A stretch of 64,000 nucleotides of DNA from Nocardiopsis ansamitocini (GTDB lineage Bacteria > Actinomycetota > Actinomycetes > Streptosporangiales > Streptosporangiaceae), in contig NZ_BSQG01000003.1 of assembly GCF_030268225.1 (NCBI RefSeq), positions 526,897 to 590,896 of the forward strand, written 5' to 3'. Below are positions 29,587 to 39,063 of the stretch, piece after piece (position 1 is the stretch's first letter; each line of letters begins with the position of its first letter). The position numbers and the translations under genes are program-made. The notes under the pieces were generated by a model. The model had not been told where the DNA came from and made no database searches. It worked only from the letters and a program-made list of their open reading frames with translations.

Positions 29587-30435
29587 ATGACGTCCATACG
29601 ACGCGCAGCCGTCCTCGGCTCGCCGATCGCCCATTCTCTGTCGCCGGTGTTGCACACGGCCGGGTATGCGGCCCTCGGCCTGGCTGGGACGTGGGACTAC
29701 GGACGTCATGAGTGCGACGAACAGGGGCTCGCGGCGTTCCTCGCCGGTTGTGACGACTCGTGGGCCGGCCTGTCACTGACCATGCCGCTGAAGAGGGCGG
29801 CGCTGGGCCTGGCCGACGAGGTCGACGAATTGGCGATTGCGGTGGGCGGGGCGAACACCGTCGTCTTCGGCCCGGACGGTCACCGCTACGCCTACAACAC
29901 CGACGTCGAGGGAATCGTCGCGGCCAGCGTCGAATCCGGTATCTCCGGTCTGCGCACCGCCACCATAGTGGGGGCCGGGGCCACGGCGGCCTCGGCGCTT
30001 GCCGCGGTACGCCGGCTCGGTGCCACAGAGCCGGGGGCCGTCACGGTGCTTGCCCGCGACCTCGCCCGTACCGGTGAGCTGGTCGATGCCGCCGAGCGGA
30101 TGACGGCGAAACCCGTGCTGGCCCCACTGTCCGAGGCCGCCGCCCACCTGGAGACCGATCTCGTCATCTCGACACTGCCCACCGGCGCGGCCGACCACCT
30201 CGCCGAGGCGGTCGCGCAATCGGGGGCCCCGGTCTTCGACGTGGTCTACGCGCCCTGGCCGACGGCGTTGGGTGCCGCTGTGGAACAGGCGGGTTCGGTC
30301 GTGATCGGGGGCTTCGCCATGTTGTTGCACCAGGCGGGTGCCCAGCTCAGTCTCATGACCGGGCGGGCAGCACCGATCGAGGCGATGCGCGCCGCCGGCC
30401 TGGCGGAACTGGCGCGTCGAGCGGCCGGGGAATGA
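29587..30435 (+). CDS. aroE: AroE, shikimate dehydrogenase
   Basis: A 282-aa enzyme reducing 3-dehydroshikimate to shikimate with NADPH in aromatic amino acid synthesis. The shikimate-binding SPIAHSLSPVLH is at 12-23, the catalytic Lys is in SLTMPLK near 69, then GGANTVV and YNTDVEG (Asp near 105). The Rossmann glycine loop is VGAGATAAS. The C-terminus has GGFAMLLHQAGAQ, the usual Gln-containing helix. It ends the alaS-ruvX-mltG-aroE operon. Confidence 0.96.
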   Translation: MTSIRRAAVLGSPIAHSLSPVLHTAGYAALGLAGTWDYGRHECDEQGLAAFLAGCDDSWAGLSLTMPLKRAALGLADEVDELAIAVGGANTVVFGPDGHRYAYNTDVEGIVAASVESGISGLRTATIVGAGATAASALAAVRRLGATEPGAVTVLARDLARTGELVDAAERMTAKPVLAPLSEAAAHLETDLVISTLPTGAADHLAEAVAQSGAPVFDVVYAPWPTALGAAVEQAGSVVIGGFAMLLHQAGAQLSLMTGRAAPIEAMRAAGLAELARRAAGE

Positions 30436-30641
30436 CCGGCGCGGTCCTGCGGTTGTAGTGATCGGGGGAACCCCTTGGTGCGGTGCCTGTCGTGGAGGTC
30501 CGCGACGTCCCTATTTCTTGATAGGGTGAGGCACTGACCTGATCCGGTGCACGTGTGCGCCGGATATGTAAGCGGAGGGCGATCCTCCCACCTGTAGGGC
30601 GAACAGCCTCTGCGGGTTCCGGTTTCAAGCGGTACCGGTTC

Positions 30642-30755
30642 GCCGAACCAGTCGGTTCGGCACGGTGTCGCGGTTCGAGCACCAAGCCCTCGGGCGACGT
30701 TCTCGCACCAACCGGTGGATCGATCACCCCGCTTGCACCAGCTGGCGGGGTTTTT
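30642..30755 (+). promoter_or_regulatory. Structured infC leader with attenuator-like terminator
   Basis: Upstream of infC, 30642-30649 can pair perfectly (8 bp, AGTC loop) with 30654-30661, and an alternative 4-bp pairing is possible with 30637-30640. Further down, CCCCGC (30727-30732) pairs with GCGGGG (30745-30750), immediately followed by TTTTT (30751-30755). The terminator sits about 80 bases before the infC start and after the aroE stop by nearly 300 bases, so it lies within the infC leader. This suggests attenuation control of infC-rpmI-rplT. Confidence 0.55.
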
Positions 30756-30831
30756 CGCGTCTTGGCACTGCACCGTTGGGAAACCCCCCACATATCAACG
30801 AGATACTCGACGAAATTTAGGGAGGGGTCCC

Positions 30832-31428
30832 ATCAGCGCTGAGCAGCCCCGCATTAACGACCGCATCCGGGTACCCGAGGTCCGCCTCGTAGGACCCAAC
30901 GGGGAGCAGGTCGGAATCGTCCCTGTCAACGACGCCCTGCGTCTCGCACAGGAGGCCGATCTCGACCTCGTAGAGGTCGCACCGACCGCCCGTCCGCCGG
31001 TCGCCAAGCTGATGGACTACGGAAAGTTCAAGTACGAGTCCGCGGTCAAAGCCCGTGAGGCGCGCAAGAACCAGACCAACACGATCATCAAGGAGATCAA
31101 GCTCCGTCCCAAGATCGACCCGCACGACTACGAGACCAAGAAGGGTCACGTCGTTCGGTTCCTCAAGGGCGGGGACAAGGTCAAGGTGACGATCATGTTC
31201 CGCGGCCGGGAGCAGTCCCGCCCGGAGCTGGGTTTCCGTCTGCTGCGCCGGCTTGCCGAGGACATTCAGGAACTGGGTCAGGTCGAATCCCAGGCCAAGC
31301 AGGACGGCCGAAACATGGTCATGGTGATCGGACCGCACAAGCGGCGCGCCGAGCACAAGGCCGAGGCCCGTGCCGCCGCTGAGGCCGCCAAGGCGCGCGA
31401 CGAGCGCCCCGCGGCTGACTCCGAGTAG
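30832..31428 (+). CDS. infC: InfC, translation initiation factor IF-3, with ATC start
   Basis: A 198-aa IF-3 that binds the 30S subunit and checks initiation codons. The N-domain begins [35 protein letters not shown], and the C-domain has [40 protein letters not shown] disordered Ala/Glu tail closes it. No ATG, GTG or TTG fits; ATC 30832-30834 follows a strong GGGAGGGG. IF-3 genes in other bacteria use rare starts (AUU in E. coli) for self-regulation, so the ATC start is very probable. Confidence 0.93.
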   Translation: MSAEQPRINDRIRVPEVRLVGPNGEQVGIVPVNDALRLAQEADLDLVEVAPTARPPVAKLMDYGKFKYESAVKAREARKNQTNTIIKEIKLRPKIDPHDYETKKGHVVRFLKGGDKVKVTIMFRGREQSRPELGFRLLRRLAEDIQELGQVESQAKQDGRNMVMVIGPHKRRAEHKAEARAAAEAAKARDERPAADSE

Positions 31429-31460
31429 GCATAAGCAGCATCCGCCTGACGCATCGAGAC

Positions 31461-31503
31461 GAGCGCGGGCGCGCGGTCCCCACCGGGACCGCGCACCCCG
31501 CTC
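31461..31503 (+). repeat. Hairpin between infC and rpmI
   Basis: A perfect 10-bp stem (31471-31480 with 31485-31494) sits inside an outer 5-bp pair (31461-31465 with 31499-31503). It may adjust the expression of rpmI-rplT relative to infC. Confidence 0.5.
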
Positions 31504-31583
31504 TCTTCATGCCCGGCGTGGACATTCGCACCACCGTCACCGATGGTGCACCGACTGATAGTTGAGAAGGAGCGACGGCGCCA

Positions 31584-31775
31584 ATGCCGAAGAACAAATC
31601 GCACAGTGGAGCCAGCAAGCGTTTCCGCGTCACCGGCACCGGCAAGATCATGCGTCGCCGCGCCAACAAGAACCACCTGCTTGAGCACAAGGCCACCAAG
31701 CGCACGCGTCGCCTCACCCCGGACGTGCAGCTGTCCCCGGCCGACACCAAGAAGATCAAGAAGCTGCTCGGCTAG
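31584..31775 (+). CDS. rpmI: Ribosomal protein bL35
   Basis: A 63-aa large-subunit protein: [44 protein letters not shown] is the full bL35 signature. AGAAGGAG lies upstream of ATG 31584. It lies between infC and rplT as in most bacteria. Confidence 0.98.
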   Translation: MPKNKSHSGASKRFRVTGTGKIMRRRANKNHLLEHKATKRTRRLTPDVQLSPADTKKIKKLLG

Positions 31776-31907
31776 TTCGGTCCCTCGGGCGGTCCCCTTC
31801 GCCCGATCTGCACGTTTGTTTCGACTGGCCCCCGAATCTGGACGGATTCGGATGCGGCCGACCGGTGGCGCGCACGAAGCCCACCGGCTATTCATGAGGA
31901 GTTCCAA

Positions 31908-32285
31908 GTGGCACGCGTGAAGCGGTCTCTCAACGCCAAGAAGAAGCGCCGCGTCGTTCTCGAACGCGCCAGCGGATACCGCGGCCAGCGGTCGCGTCTG
32001 TACCGCAAGGCCAAGGAGCAGATGCTCCACTCGATGACCTACGCCTACCGCGACCGCAAGGACCGCAAGGGCCAGTTCCGTCGTCTGTGGATCCAGCGCA
32101 TCAACGCCGCCTCCCGCGCCAACGGTCTCACCTACAACCGCTTCATGCAGGGGCTCAAGGCATCCGGCATCGAGGTCGACCGCCGGATGCTCGCCGAGCT
32201 GGCCGTCAACGACTCCGCGACCTTCGCGACCCTGGTCGAGACCGCCAAGAAGGCCATCCCGGCCCCCGCCAAGTCCGCGGCCTGA
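31908..32285 (+). CDS. rplT: Ribosomal protein bL20
   Basis: A 125-aa large-subunit assembly protein. It starts with [41 protein letters not shown], the basic N-terminal extension, followed by the globular domain ([27 protein letters not shown]). GAGGAG lies upstream. In several bacteria L20 represses its own operon by binding the leader; the structured infC leader here is compatible with that, though not shown. Confidence 0.98.
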   Translation: MARVKRSLNAKKKRRVVLERASGYRGQRSRLYRKAKEQMLHSMTYAYRDRKDRKGQFRRLWIQRINAASRANGLTYNRFMQGLKASGIEVDRRMLAELAVNDSATFATLVETAKKAIPAPAKSAA

Positions 32286-32304
32286 GCGGCGGCGTAACAC
32301 AGCT

Positions 32305-33135
32305 ATGGCGAGCCACGAGTTCACGAGTATTCGGTCACCCAGGATCAAGGGAGCTCGTCGGCTCGCCAAACGCGCTTTCCGGCAACGCGAGCGGCGCTTT
32401 CTCGCGGAGGGGCCGCAGGCGGTGCGCGAGGCGCTGGCCCAGCCCGGCGTCGTGCACGAGTTGTACAGCACGGCCGAAGCCCTGCAGCGCCATGCCGACC
32501 TGGTGCATGTCGCGGAGGCCGCGGGCGTCCCGGTGCACCGGGTCACCCTTGAGGTCATGACCGAGCTCGCCCAGACGGTCACCCCGCAAGGCCTGCTCGC
32601 GATCTGCTCTTTCGTCGACGTCGGCCTGGCCGACGTCGGTGAGATCCGTCTCGCCGTAGTTCTCTCCCACGTCCGTGACCCCGGCAACGCCGGAACCGTG
32701 CTGCGTACCGCCGACGCCGCCGGCGCCGACGTGGTCGTCTTCACCGACGCCTCCGTGGATCCCTACAACGGCAAGTGCGTGCGCGCCTCCGCAGGCAGCC
32801 TGTTCCACCTCCCGGTCGTGGTCGGGCCGCGCGTCGGTGAAGTCGTGCGTCATCTTCGCGACTCCGGCGCGGCGGTGCTGGCGGCCGACGGCGGCGGCGA
32901 CCGCGACCTCGACTCGGTCACCGATTCAGGCGGCCTTGCCGGACCGGTGGCCTGGGTCTTCGGCAACGAGGCGTGGGGGCTGCCCGAAGAGACGGTGGCA
33001 CTCACCGACGGTGCGGTCAGTGTTCCCATCTACGGTGCGGCCGAGAGCCTCAACCTCGCCACGGCCGCGGCCGTGTGCCTCTACGCCACCGCTCGCGAGC
33101 AGCGTCGTGCCGCGGCCACCGCGTCCTTGGGCTGA
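32305..33135 (+). CDS. SpoU/TrmH-family RNA 2'-O-methyltransferase
   Basis: A 276-aa methyltransferase with an N-terminal L30e-like substrate-binding domain (FLAEGPQAVREAL) and a C-terminal SPOUT knot. The three SpoU motifs are LSHVRDPGNAGTVLRTADAAGA (Asn and Arg), WVFGNEAWGLP, and VPIYGAAESLNLATAAAVCLY. It resembles RlmB/TsnR-type 23S rRNA enzymes; the target nucleotide cannot be assigned. It follows rplT by 19 bases and probably belongs to the infC operon. Confidence 0.92.
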   Translation: MASHEFTSIRSPRIKGARRLAKRAFRQRERRFLAEGPQAVREALAQPGVVHELYSTAEALQRHADLVHVAEAAGVPVHRVTLEVMTELAQTVTPQGLLAICSFVDVGLADVGEIRLAVVLSHVRDPGNAGTVLRTADAAGADVVVFTDASVDPYNGKCVRASAGSLFHLPVVVGPRVGEVVRHLRDSGAAVLAADGGGDRDLDSVTDSGGLAGPVAWVFGNEAWGLPEETVALTDGAVSVPIYGAAESLNLATAAAVCLYATAREQRRAAATASLG

Positions 33136-33557
33136 CGCCTCCCGCCCGCTCCAACTGTGTTCCGGTCACCCGTTGTTATGCGTCATACGCGTAACGACCC
33201 TTGAGTCGGGTAGCGCGCAGTCGCCGCTGGTCGTGTCGGACGCCACTCCCACTTTGGCTACGCAGTGTGCTGATTTACCCCCTGTTTTCGGGAAAACAGC
33301 GGCGTTGTCGGGTTGCCCGCCTACCCACAGTTGCCGATACGCTCATGCTCTTAGGCCCTACACACCCTTACGGGTGGACGATGCGACGTGCTCCGGGCGA
33401 TCGGCGCAGTCGTGGGCGTAGTCGGCGAGAGCAGCGGGTAACTCCCTTCGGGGGTCGTGTCTGCGTCGCAGACGTCCACTGGACGCGCGCTGTACAACAC
33501 GGGCGGTTTCGCGGTCGGCAGGAACGCGGATGTTCACATATGGCTTGGGAGGCGGTC
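33136..33557. other. Intergenic region before the sensor kinase, with a hairpin
   Basis: About 420 bases without a convincing gene, although the kinase frame stays open through it. A 9-bp stem with one G-U pair (33175-33183 with 33187-33195, CAT loop) may end the infC operon. Composition is less GC-rich than the genes. Confidence 0.4.
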
Positions 33558-34631
33558 GTGGGCGGCGACCAGTCGGCAGTTGGCGGTACGGGACAGGACA
33601 TCTTGTTCTCGACCGAGGAGCTTCCTGACGGAGTGCTGATCGCCGACGCCCGGGGACGGGTGGTCGCCTTCAACCGGATGGCCGCCCACCTGACCCGAAC
33701 CAGATCCGACTCGGCCATCGGACGCGATTTCCGTGATGTCCTGCCCCTCCAGGACGCCGAAGGACGCGACTGGTGGAAGTGCACGGACCCCTACGGCGGA
33801 CTGGCCATCCGGGTCCGCCAGCCCGAACGGGTACTGTTGCTCCCCGACGGCCGCGAGGTCATGATGGCTGCCCGTTATGTTCGGGAGCGCCCGTGCGGTC
33901 AGGTCACCCGACTCGTGGTCACGCTGCGCGATGCCGCACATCGGGCGCGCTCCGAACGCAGCCGGGCCGACCTCGTCTCCACCGTCGCCCACGAGCTGCG
34001 CTCGCCGCTCACCAGCGTCAAAGGTTTCACCGCCACCATGCTCGCCAAGTGGGACCGCCTCAACCGGACCCAGAAGCTGTTCATGCTGGAGACGGTCAAC
34101 GCCGACGCGGACCGGGTCACCCGGCTCATCACGGAGCTGCTGGACGTCTCCCGCATCGAGTCGGGCCGGTTGGAGATGCGCCGGCAAGTCGTGGACCTGG
34201 CCGAGCGCACGCGCAGGGTGATCACCGGGCGTATCGCTGCGGGCGACGCAGTGGACCGGTTCCGCCTCGATGTGCGCGGTCCCCTCCCCGAGCTCTGGCT
34301 GGACTCCGATCGCGTCGACCAGATCATGTCCAACCTCGTCGAAAACGGTGTGCGGCACGGCGCTGGTACTGTCACCATTGTGATCGAGCCGTTCGAGGGA
34401 GGGGCAGCCGTGTCGGTGCGCGACGAGGGCGAGGGCATCGCGCCCGACGCCGTGCCGCGCGTCTTCCGCCAGTTCTGGCGCAACAAGCGTCGCGGCGGCA
34501 CCGGCCTGGGGCTGTTCATCGTCAAGGGCCTGATCGAGGCCCACGGTGGCGCGATCACGGTCGGCCGCGCGCCCAGCGGCGGCGCCGAGTTCCGATTTAC
34601 CGTGCCCGCCGGTACCCCCGAGTTCGTCTGA
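33558..34631 (+). CDS. Soluble PAS-containing sensor histidine kinase (orphan)
   Basis: A 357-aa kinase with a PAS domain (about 15-125; GVLIADARGRVVAFNRMAAHL), a HisKA domain with phospho-acceptor His145 in VAHELRSPLTSVKGF, and a HATPase domain with the N box (DQIMSNLVENGVRHG), G1 (DEGEGIAP) and G2 (GGTGLGLFIVKGLIEAHGG). It has no transmembrane helix and no response regulator nearby, so it is a cytoplasmic orphan. GTG 33558 is preferred because GGGAGG (33547-33552) lies 5 bases upstream; ATG 33540 would add six residues. Genes of this type occur between the rRNA methyltransferase and pheST in related actinobacteria. Confidence 0.9.
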   Translation: MGGDQSAVGGTGQDILFSTEELPDGVLIADARGRVVAFNRMAAHLTRTRSDSAIGRDFRDVLPLQDAEGRDWWKCTDPYGGLAIRVRQPERVLLLPDGREVMMAARYVRERPCGQVTRLVVTLRDAAHRARSERSRADLVSTVAHELRSPLTSVKGFTATMLAKWDRLNRTQKLFMLETVNADADRVTRLITELLDVSRIESGRLEMRRQVVDLAERTRRVITGRIAAGDAVDRFRLDVRGPLPELWLDSDRVDQIMSNLVENGVRHGAGTVTIVIEPFEGGAAVSVRDEGEGIAPDAVPRVFRQFWRNKRRGGTGLGLFIVKGLIEAHGGAITVGRAPSGGAEFRFTVPAGTPEFV

Positions 34632-34746
34632 CGGTCTCGGCATCGGCGGGCCGACCCTGACTTCCCTGTCGGCTTGAGTCCGCCGCTTTGCCGCGGTGGG
34701 CCATGAGTGCCGCCCCGCATGGCGCGGGCGGCGAGGCAACCACCCT

Positions 34747-35865
34747 ATGTCTGCACCGAACAATTCCCATGATCCCGTCGAGGCGCACGCGCTGAACCCG
34801 GACGAGGTCGCCCGTATGCGTGCCGAGGCGATGGAGGCCGTCGCCGCGGCGAACAGCCTCGATCAGCTCAAGGAGGTCCGGATCGCCCACGCGGGCGACC
34901 GGTCCCCGCTGGCACTGGCCAACCGTGAGATCGGCGGTCTCCCCCCCGCTGCCAAGGCCGACGCCGGCAAGCGCGTCGGCGGCGCGCGCAGGGAGATCTC
35001 CGAGGCGTTCAAAACGCGTCAGGCCGAACTCGAAGAGGAGCGCGACGCCCGCGTCCTGGTCGAAGAGGCAGTGGACGTCACCCTGTCCTTCGACCCGATC
35101 CCGCGTGGTGCCCGGCACCCGCTGACCACCGTCGCCGAGCGTATGACCGACATCTTCGTCGGCATGGGCTTCGAGGTCGCCGAAGGCCCCGAGGTCGAGG
35201 CCGAGTGGTACAACTTCGACGCTCTCAACTTCCTGCCCGACCACCCCGCCCGCAGCATGCAGGACACCTTCTTCGTCGAGGGGCCTGGCGGAGCCCACTC
35301 CGGTCTGGTGTTGCGCACCCACACCTCCCCGGTCCAGGTGCGAGCGCTGCTGGACCGCGACGCACCGGTCTACGTGGTCGCTCCCGGAAAGACGTTTCGC
35401 ACCGACGAGCTGGACGCGACGCACAGCCCGGTCTTCCACCAGCTCGAAGGCCTCGTCGTTGACGAGGGGATCACGCTGGCGCACCTGCGGGGCGCGATCC
35501 AGGTGTTCGTCGAGCGCATGTTCGGGGAGGGTCTGCGCACCCGGATGCGTCCCTCCTACTTCCCCTTCACCGAGCCTTCGGCCGAGGTGGACATGGAGTG
35601 CTTCGTCTGCCGCGGGGCATCCGTGGGCGACCCCGACGCGCCCTGCCGGACCTGCTCCTCCGAGGGGTGGATCGAGATCGGTGGCTGCGGCGTGATGAAC
35701 CCCCGTGTGCTGACCGCCGCGGGAGTCGACACCGAGCGCTACAGCGGGTGGGCGTTCGGCTTGGGCATCGAGCGGACCCTGATGTTCGCCCACGGTGTCA
35801 AGGACATGCACGACATGGTCGAGGGTGACGTCCGGTTCACCGCGGCCTTCGGGATGGAGATCTGA
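34747..35865 (+). CDS. pheS: PheS, phenylalanyl-tRNA synthetase alpha subunit
   Basis: A 372-aa catalytic subunit. An N-terminal coiled coil (about 15-105) binds tRNA. Motif 1 is near [21 protein letters not shown], motif 2 near [21 protein letters not shown], and motif 3 is [18 protein letters not shown] four-cysteine segment ([19 protein letters not shown]) interrupts the core and looks like a zinc-ribbon insertion. The stop overlaps the pheT start by one base (TGATG). Confidence 0.97.
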   Translation: MSAPNNSHDPVEAHALNPDEVARMRAEAMEAVAAANSLDQLKEVRIAHAGDRSPLALANREIGGLPPAAKADAGKRVGGARREISEAFKTRQAELEEERDARVLVEEAVDVTLSFDPIPRGARHPLTTVAERMTDIFVGMGFEVAEGPEVEAEWYNFDALNFLPDHPARSMQDTFFVEGPGGAHSGLVLRTHTSPVQVRALLDRDAPVYVVAPGKTFRTDELDATHSPVFHQLEGLVVDEGITLAHLRGAIQVFVERMFGEGLRTRMRPSYFPFTEPSAEVDMECFVCRGASVGDPDAPCRTCSSEGWIEIGGCGVMNPRVLTAAGVDTERYSGWAFGLGIERTLMFAHGVKDMHDMVEGDVRFTAAFGMEI

Positions 35866-38348
35866 TGCGCGTCCCCCTTTCCTGGTTGCGGGAGTACGTC
35901 GAACTGCCGGCGGAGGTCACTGCGCGCCAGCTCGCCGCGAAACTGATCTCGGCGGGGCTCGAAGTCGAGACCGTCGATGAACTGGGCACCGACATCACCG
36001 GTCCGATCGTTGTCGGCCGGGTCGCCACGATCGAGGAGCTCACCGAGTTCAAGAAGCCGATCCGCTTCTGCACCGTCGACGTGGGCCAGGCCAACGGCAC
36101 CGGTGCGCCGCAGGAGATCGTCTGCGGCGCGCGCAACTTCGCCGAGGGCGATCTCGTCGTGGTCTCGCTGCCCGGCGCGGTCCTTCCCGGCGGGTTCGCC
36201 ATCGGTGCGCGCACGACCTACGGCCGCATGTCGGCCGGCATGATCTGCTCGGCCAGCGAACTGCAGTTGTGGGACGATCCCTCCGGCATCATCGTGTTGC
36301 CCGCGGGAATCGCCGAGCCCGGTAGCGACGCCTACGCGCTGCTGGGGGTGCGCGATGACGTCCTGGACATTGCAGTGACCCCCGACCGCGGCTACGCGCT
36401 GTCGATGCGAGGGGTGGCCCGTGAGGCCGCCGCCCTCTACGACGTGGCCTTCACCGATCCGGCCGGCCTCGCCGCTCCGGCCGTGGAGAAGGACGGCTAC
36501 CCCGCGACGGTGGCCGATTCGGCGATCTGCGGACGCTACGTCCTGCGCGGGGCCACCGGGTTCGATCCGGCGCTGCCCAGCCCGCCGTGGATGCGCCGCC
36601 GTCTCCACATGGCGGGGATCCGCTCGGTCTCCCTGGCCGTGGACGTCACCAACTACGTGATGGTCGAGACCGGGCAGCCCCTGCACGCGTGGGACCGCGC
36701 CACTGTGCAGGGTCCGATCCGGGTCCGTCTGGCGGAGCCGGGGGAGAAGCTGGAAACCCTCGACCACGTCGTGCGCACCCTCGACCCCGACGACATCCTG
36801 ATCGCCGACGACTCCGGTCCGATCAACATCGCCGGGGTCATGGGTGGCCTGAGCACGGAGATCAGCGGCACCTCGACCGACATCCTGATCGAGGCGGCGC
36901 ACTTCGCCGACACCCACATCGCACGCGCCTCGCGCCGGCACCAGCTCTCCTCGGAGTCCTCGCGCCGCTTCGAGCGGGGGGTCGACTCCGCGGTACAGGT
37001 GGCCGCGGCCACCCGCGCGGTCACCCTGCTCGCCGAACTGGGCGGTGCGGTCGTCGAGGACGCGATCACCCACGTGCACGGCACCACCCCTCGCGCACCC
37101 ATCACGATCGCTGCGGGGCACGCCGGCCGGGTCGCGGGCGTGGACTACCCGGTCGAGACCGAGATCGCGCGGTTGCGCCTGGTGGGCTGCGAGGTCGAGG
37201 CGGACGGCGACACGCTCACGGTCACCCCGCCGACCTGGCGCCCGGACCTGACCGACCCCAACGACCTGGCCGAGGAGGTCATCCGGTACGAGGGATACGA
37301 GAACATCCCCGCGATCAGGCCGCGCGCGGTCGCGGGCCGGGGGCTGACCCGCAGCCAACGGCTGCGCCGCGCGGTCGGGCGCACCCTGGCCGACACCGGG
37401 TTCAGCGAGGTACTCAACTATCCGTTCGTGGGGGAGCGCGATCTCGACGCGCTCCAGCTGCCCGCGGACGACTCCCGCCGCGTCGCCCTGAGGCTGGCCA
37501 ACCCGCTCAACGATGACGAGCCGCTGCTGCGCACCACGCTGCTTCCGGGACTCTTCAAGACCGTGGCCCGCAACGTCGGCCGTGGTTTCGCCGACGTCGC
37601 GCTGTTCGAATCGGGCCTGGTCTACCGGCCGCGGCCCGGTGCGCCGGAGGTGGCCCCGATCCTGGCGGTGGACCGCGGACCGACCCCGCAGGAACGCGCC
37701 GGCCTCGACGCCGCGATCCCCGACCAGCCGCGCCGGGTCGGCGCGGTCCTGGCCGGCCAACGCGAACGTGCAGGGTGGTGGGGCCCTGGCCGTGCCGCGA
37801 CCTGGGCCGATGCGGTCCACGCCGCCCGCGAGGTCGCAGCCGTCGCGGGGGTGCGACTCGATGCGCGCGCCGCTCAGCACGCCCCCTGGCACCCCGGGCG
37901 CTGCGCGGCTCTGTACGCCGGAGCGACCCTGGTCGGTCACGCCGGTGAACTCCACCCCCGGGTGACCAAGGCGTACGGGCTTCCCGAGCGCACGGTCGCC
38001 ATGGAGGTCGAATTGGACCTCGTGGAGGGCCTTGCGAGGAGCGGGCAGGCTCCGGAGGTAGCCACCTATCCGGTGGCCAGTCAGGACGTCGCGCTGGTGG
38101 TCGATGCCGGTGTGCCCGCGGGAGAGGTCGAGGCCGCCTTGCGGGAGGGGGCGGGTGCGCTGCTGGAGAGCATTGCGCTGTTCGACGTCTACACCGGCGA
38201 GCAGGTGGGGCAGGGAAACAAGTCCCTCGCCTACGCGCTGCGGTTGCGTGCTTCGGACCGCACCCTGACGGCCGAGGAGGCCACTGCCGCCCGTGATTCC
38301 GCGGTTGCGCTGGCAGCCGAGCGCACCGGGGCGGTCCTGCGGGGATAG
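35865..38348 (+). CDS. pheT: PheT, phenylalanyl-tRNA synthetase beta subunit
   Basis: An 827-aa structural and editing subunit. It begins [15 protein letters not shown] and has the EMAP-like tRNA-binding domain ([15 protein letters not shown]...CGARNF), the B3/B4 editing domain (about 215-400), the B5 domain, the catalytic-like core ([25 protein letters not shown]) and the C-terminal anticodon-binding FDX-ACB domain ([16 protein letters not shown]). It forms the heterotetramer with PheS and is translationally coupled to it. Confidence 0.97.
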   Translation: MRVPLSWLREYVELPAEVTARQLAAKLISAGLEVETVDELGTDITGPIVVGRVATIEELTEFKKPIRFCTVDVGQANGTGAPQEIVCGARNFAEGDLVVVSLPGAVLPGGFAIGARTTYGRMSAGMICSASELQLWDDPSGIIVLPAGIAEPGSDAYALLGVRDDVLDIAVTPDRGYALSMRGVAREAAALYDVAFTDPAGLAAPAVEKDGYPATVADSAICGRYVLRGATGFDPALPSPPWMRRRLHMAGIRSVSLAVDVTNYVMVETGQPLHAWDRATVQGPIRVRLAEPGEKLETLDHVVRTLDPDDILIADDSGPINIAGVMGGLSTEISGTSTDILIEAAHFADTHIARASRRHQLSSESSRRFERGVDSAVQVAAATRAVTLLAELGGAVVEDAITHVHGTTPRAPITIAAGHAGRVAGVDYPVETEIARLRLVGCEVEADGDTLTVTPPTWRPDLTDPNDLAEEVIRYEGYENIPAIRPRAVAGRGLTRSQRLRRAVGRTLADTGFSEVLNYPFVGERDLDALQLPADDSRRVALRLANPLNDDEPLLRTTLLPGLFKTVARNVGRGFADVALFESGLVYRPRPGAPEVAPILAVDRGPTPQERAGLDAAIPDQPRRVGAVLAGQRERAGWWGPGRAATWADAVHAAREVAAVAGVRLDARAAQHAPWHPGRCAALYAGATLVGHAGELHPRVTKAYGLPERTVAMEVELDLVEGLARSGQAPEVATYPVASQDVALVVDAGVPAGEVEAALREGAGALLESIALFDVYTGEQVGQGNKSLAYALRLRASDRTLTAEEATAARDSAVALAAERTGAVLRG

Positions 38349-38368
38349 GGCCCGCCGCGTTACGCCGA

Positions 38369-38408
38369 CCCTCTCCGCCCCTGACCAGGCTCGGTCGGGG
38401 GCGGAGGG
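38369..38408 (+). terminator. Terminator after pheT
   Basis: An imperfect stem of about 16 pairs (38369-38386 with 38393-38408) follows the pheT stop by 20 bases; CTTTGG follows it. Confidence 0.6.
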
Positions 38409-38455
38409 CTTTGGGTGGCGTCCTGCCTACCGAAGGGGTATTTTATTTTACGGGG

Positions 38456-38467
38456 AAGATATTTCTT
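38456..38467. promoter_or_regulatory. Possible operator upstream of the MarR gene
   Basis: The 12-base imperfect palindrome AAGATATTTCTT lies 12 bases before the MarR start, in a strikingly AT-rich patch (38439-38467). It is positioned for autoregulation. The match to a MarR site is inference. Confidence 0.3.
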
Positions 38468-38479
38468 GGGGGGTAAGCG

Positions 38480-38965
38480 ATGACCACGCTGTCCGGCGGG
38501 CCGACCGACGACCAGATCACCGATGACGACCTCATCACCAGTTGGGGATTGTTCCACGAGGCGCTGAGCGCGACGATGCCCATCCTGCTGCGCGGGATCG
38601 ATCCGTGCGGTCGTGACATGTCCGGCCCGTGGTTCGAGGTCATGATCCGCCTCCAGCGTTCCCCCGACAACCGTCTCCCCATGAGCCAGCTTGCCCGGGA
38701 GGTGTCGCTGAGCAGTGGTGGGTTCACCAAGCTGGCCGACCGGTTGGAGCGCAACGGCTTCCTGGTCCGCCAGTCCTGTCCTTCCGACCGCAGGGTCACC
38801 TATGCGGCACTCACCCCCGAGGGGCTGGAGCTTGCGGAGCAGGCCAGGGCCAAGCACGTGGCGCTGCTGCGTGAGCACGTGCTCGGGGTGCTCGGTTCCG
38901 AAGGGATCCACTCGCTGGCCGACCACGCTCGCAAACTCCGCGACAACTCCCGCGAGATCGCCTGA
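38480..38965 (+). CDS. MarR-family transcriptional regulator
   Basis: A 161-aa dimeric winged-helix regulator. The DNA-binding core is MSQLAREVSLSSGGFTKLADRLERNGFLVRQSCPSDRRVTYAALTPEGLELA (about 75-125), with the wing in PSDRR. The N-terminal and C-terminal helices form the dimer interface. A GGGGGG sequence 9 bases upstream serves as ribosome binding site. It precedes the PPOX flavoprotein gene by about 100 bases, but the ligand and targets are unknown. Confidence 0.9.
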   Translation: MTTLSGGPTDDQITDDDLITSWGLFHEALSATMPILLRGIDPCGRDMSGPWFEVMIRLQRSPDNRLPMSQLAREVSLSSGGFTKLADRLERNGFLVRQSCPSDRRVTYAALTPEGLELAEQARAKHVALLREHVLGVLGSEGIHSLADHARKLRDNSREIA

Positions 38966-38997
38966 CACCGCGTGGAGCGTACGCGAACACCAGTGCG

Positions 38998-39016
38998 TTA
39001 GGCTTGCCTAAGTTTT
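38998..39016. promoter_or_regulatory. Iron-box-like site (IdeR/DmdR)
   Basis: The 14-base perfect palindrome TTAGGCTTGCCTAA (38998-39011) lies 52 bases before the PPOX flavoprotein start. Over 19 positions it matches about 13 of the DtxR/IdeR consensus (TTAGGTTAGCCTAACCTAA), concentrated in the first 14. This suggests iron-dependent control. Confidence 0.5.
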
Positions 39017-39063
39017 TTCTTGGCCAAATGGCGCCGGTATAACCGGTGTACAGGGGGAGCGGG

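Noticed and set aside
35739..37955. 738-codon open frame on the minus strand opposite pheST
   Set aside because: Antisense shadow of pheT caused by codon bias at third positions.
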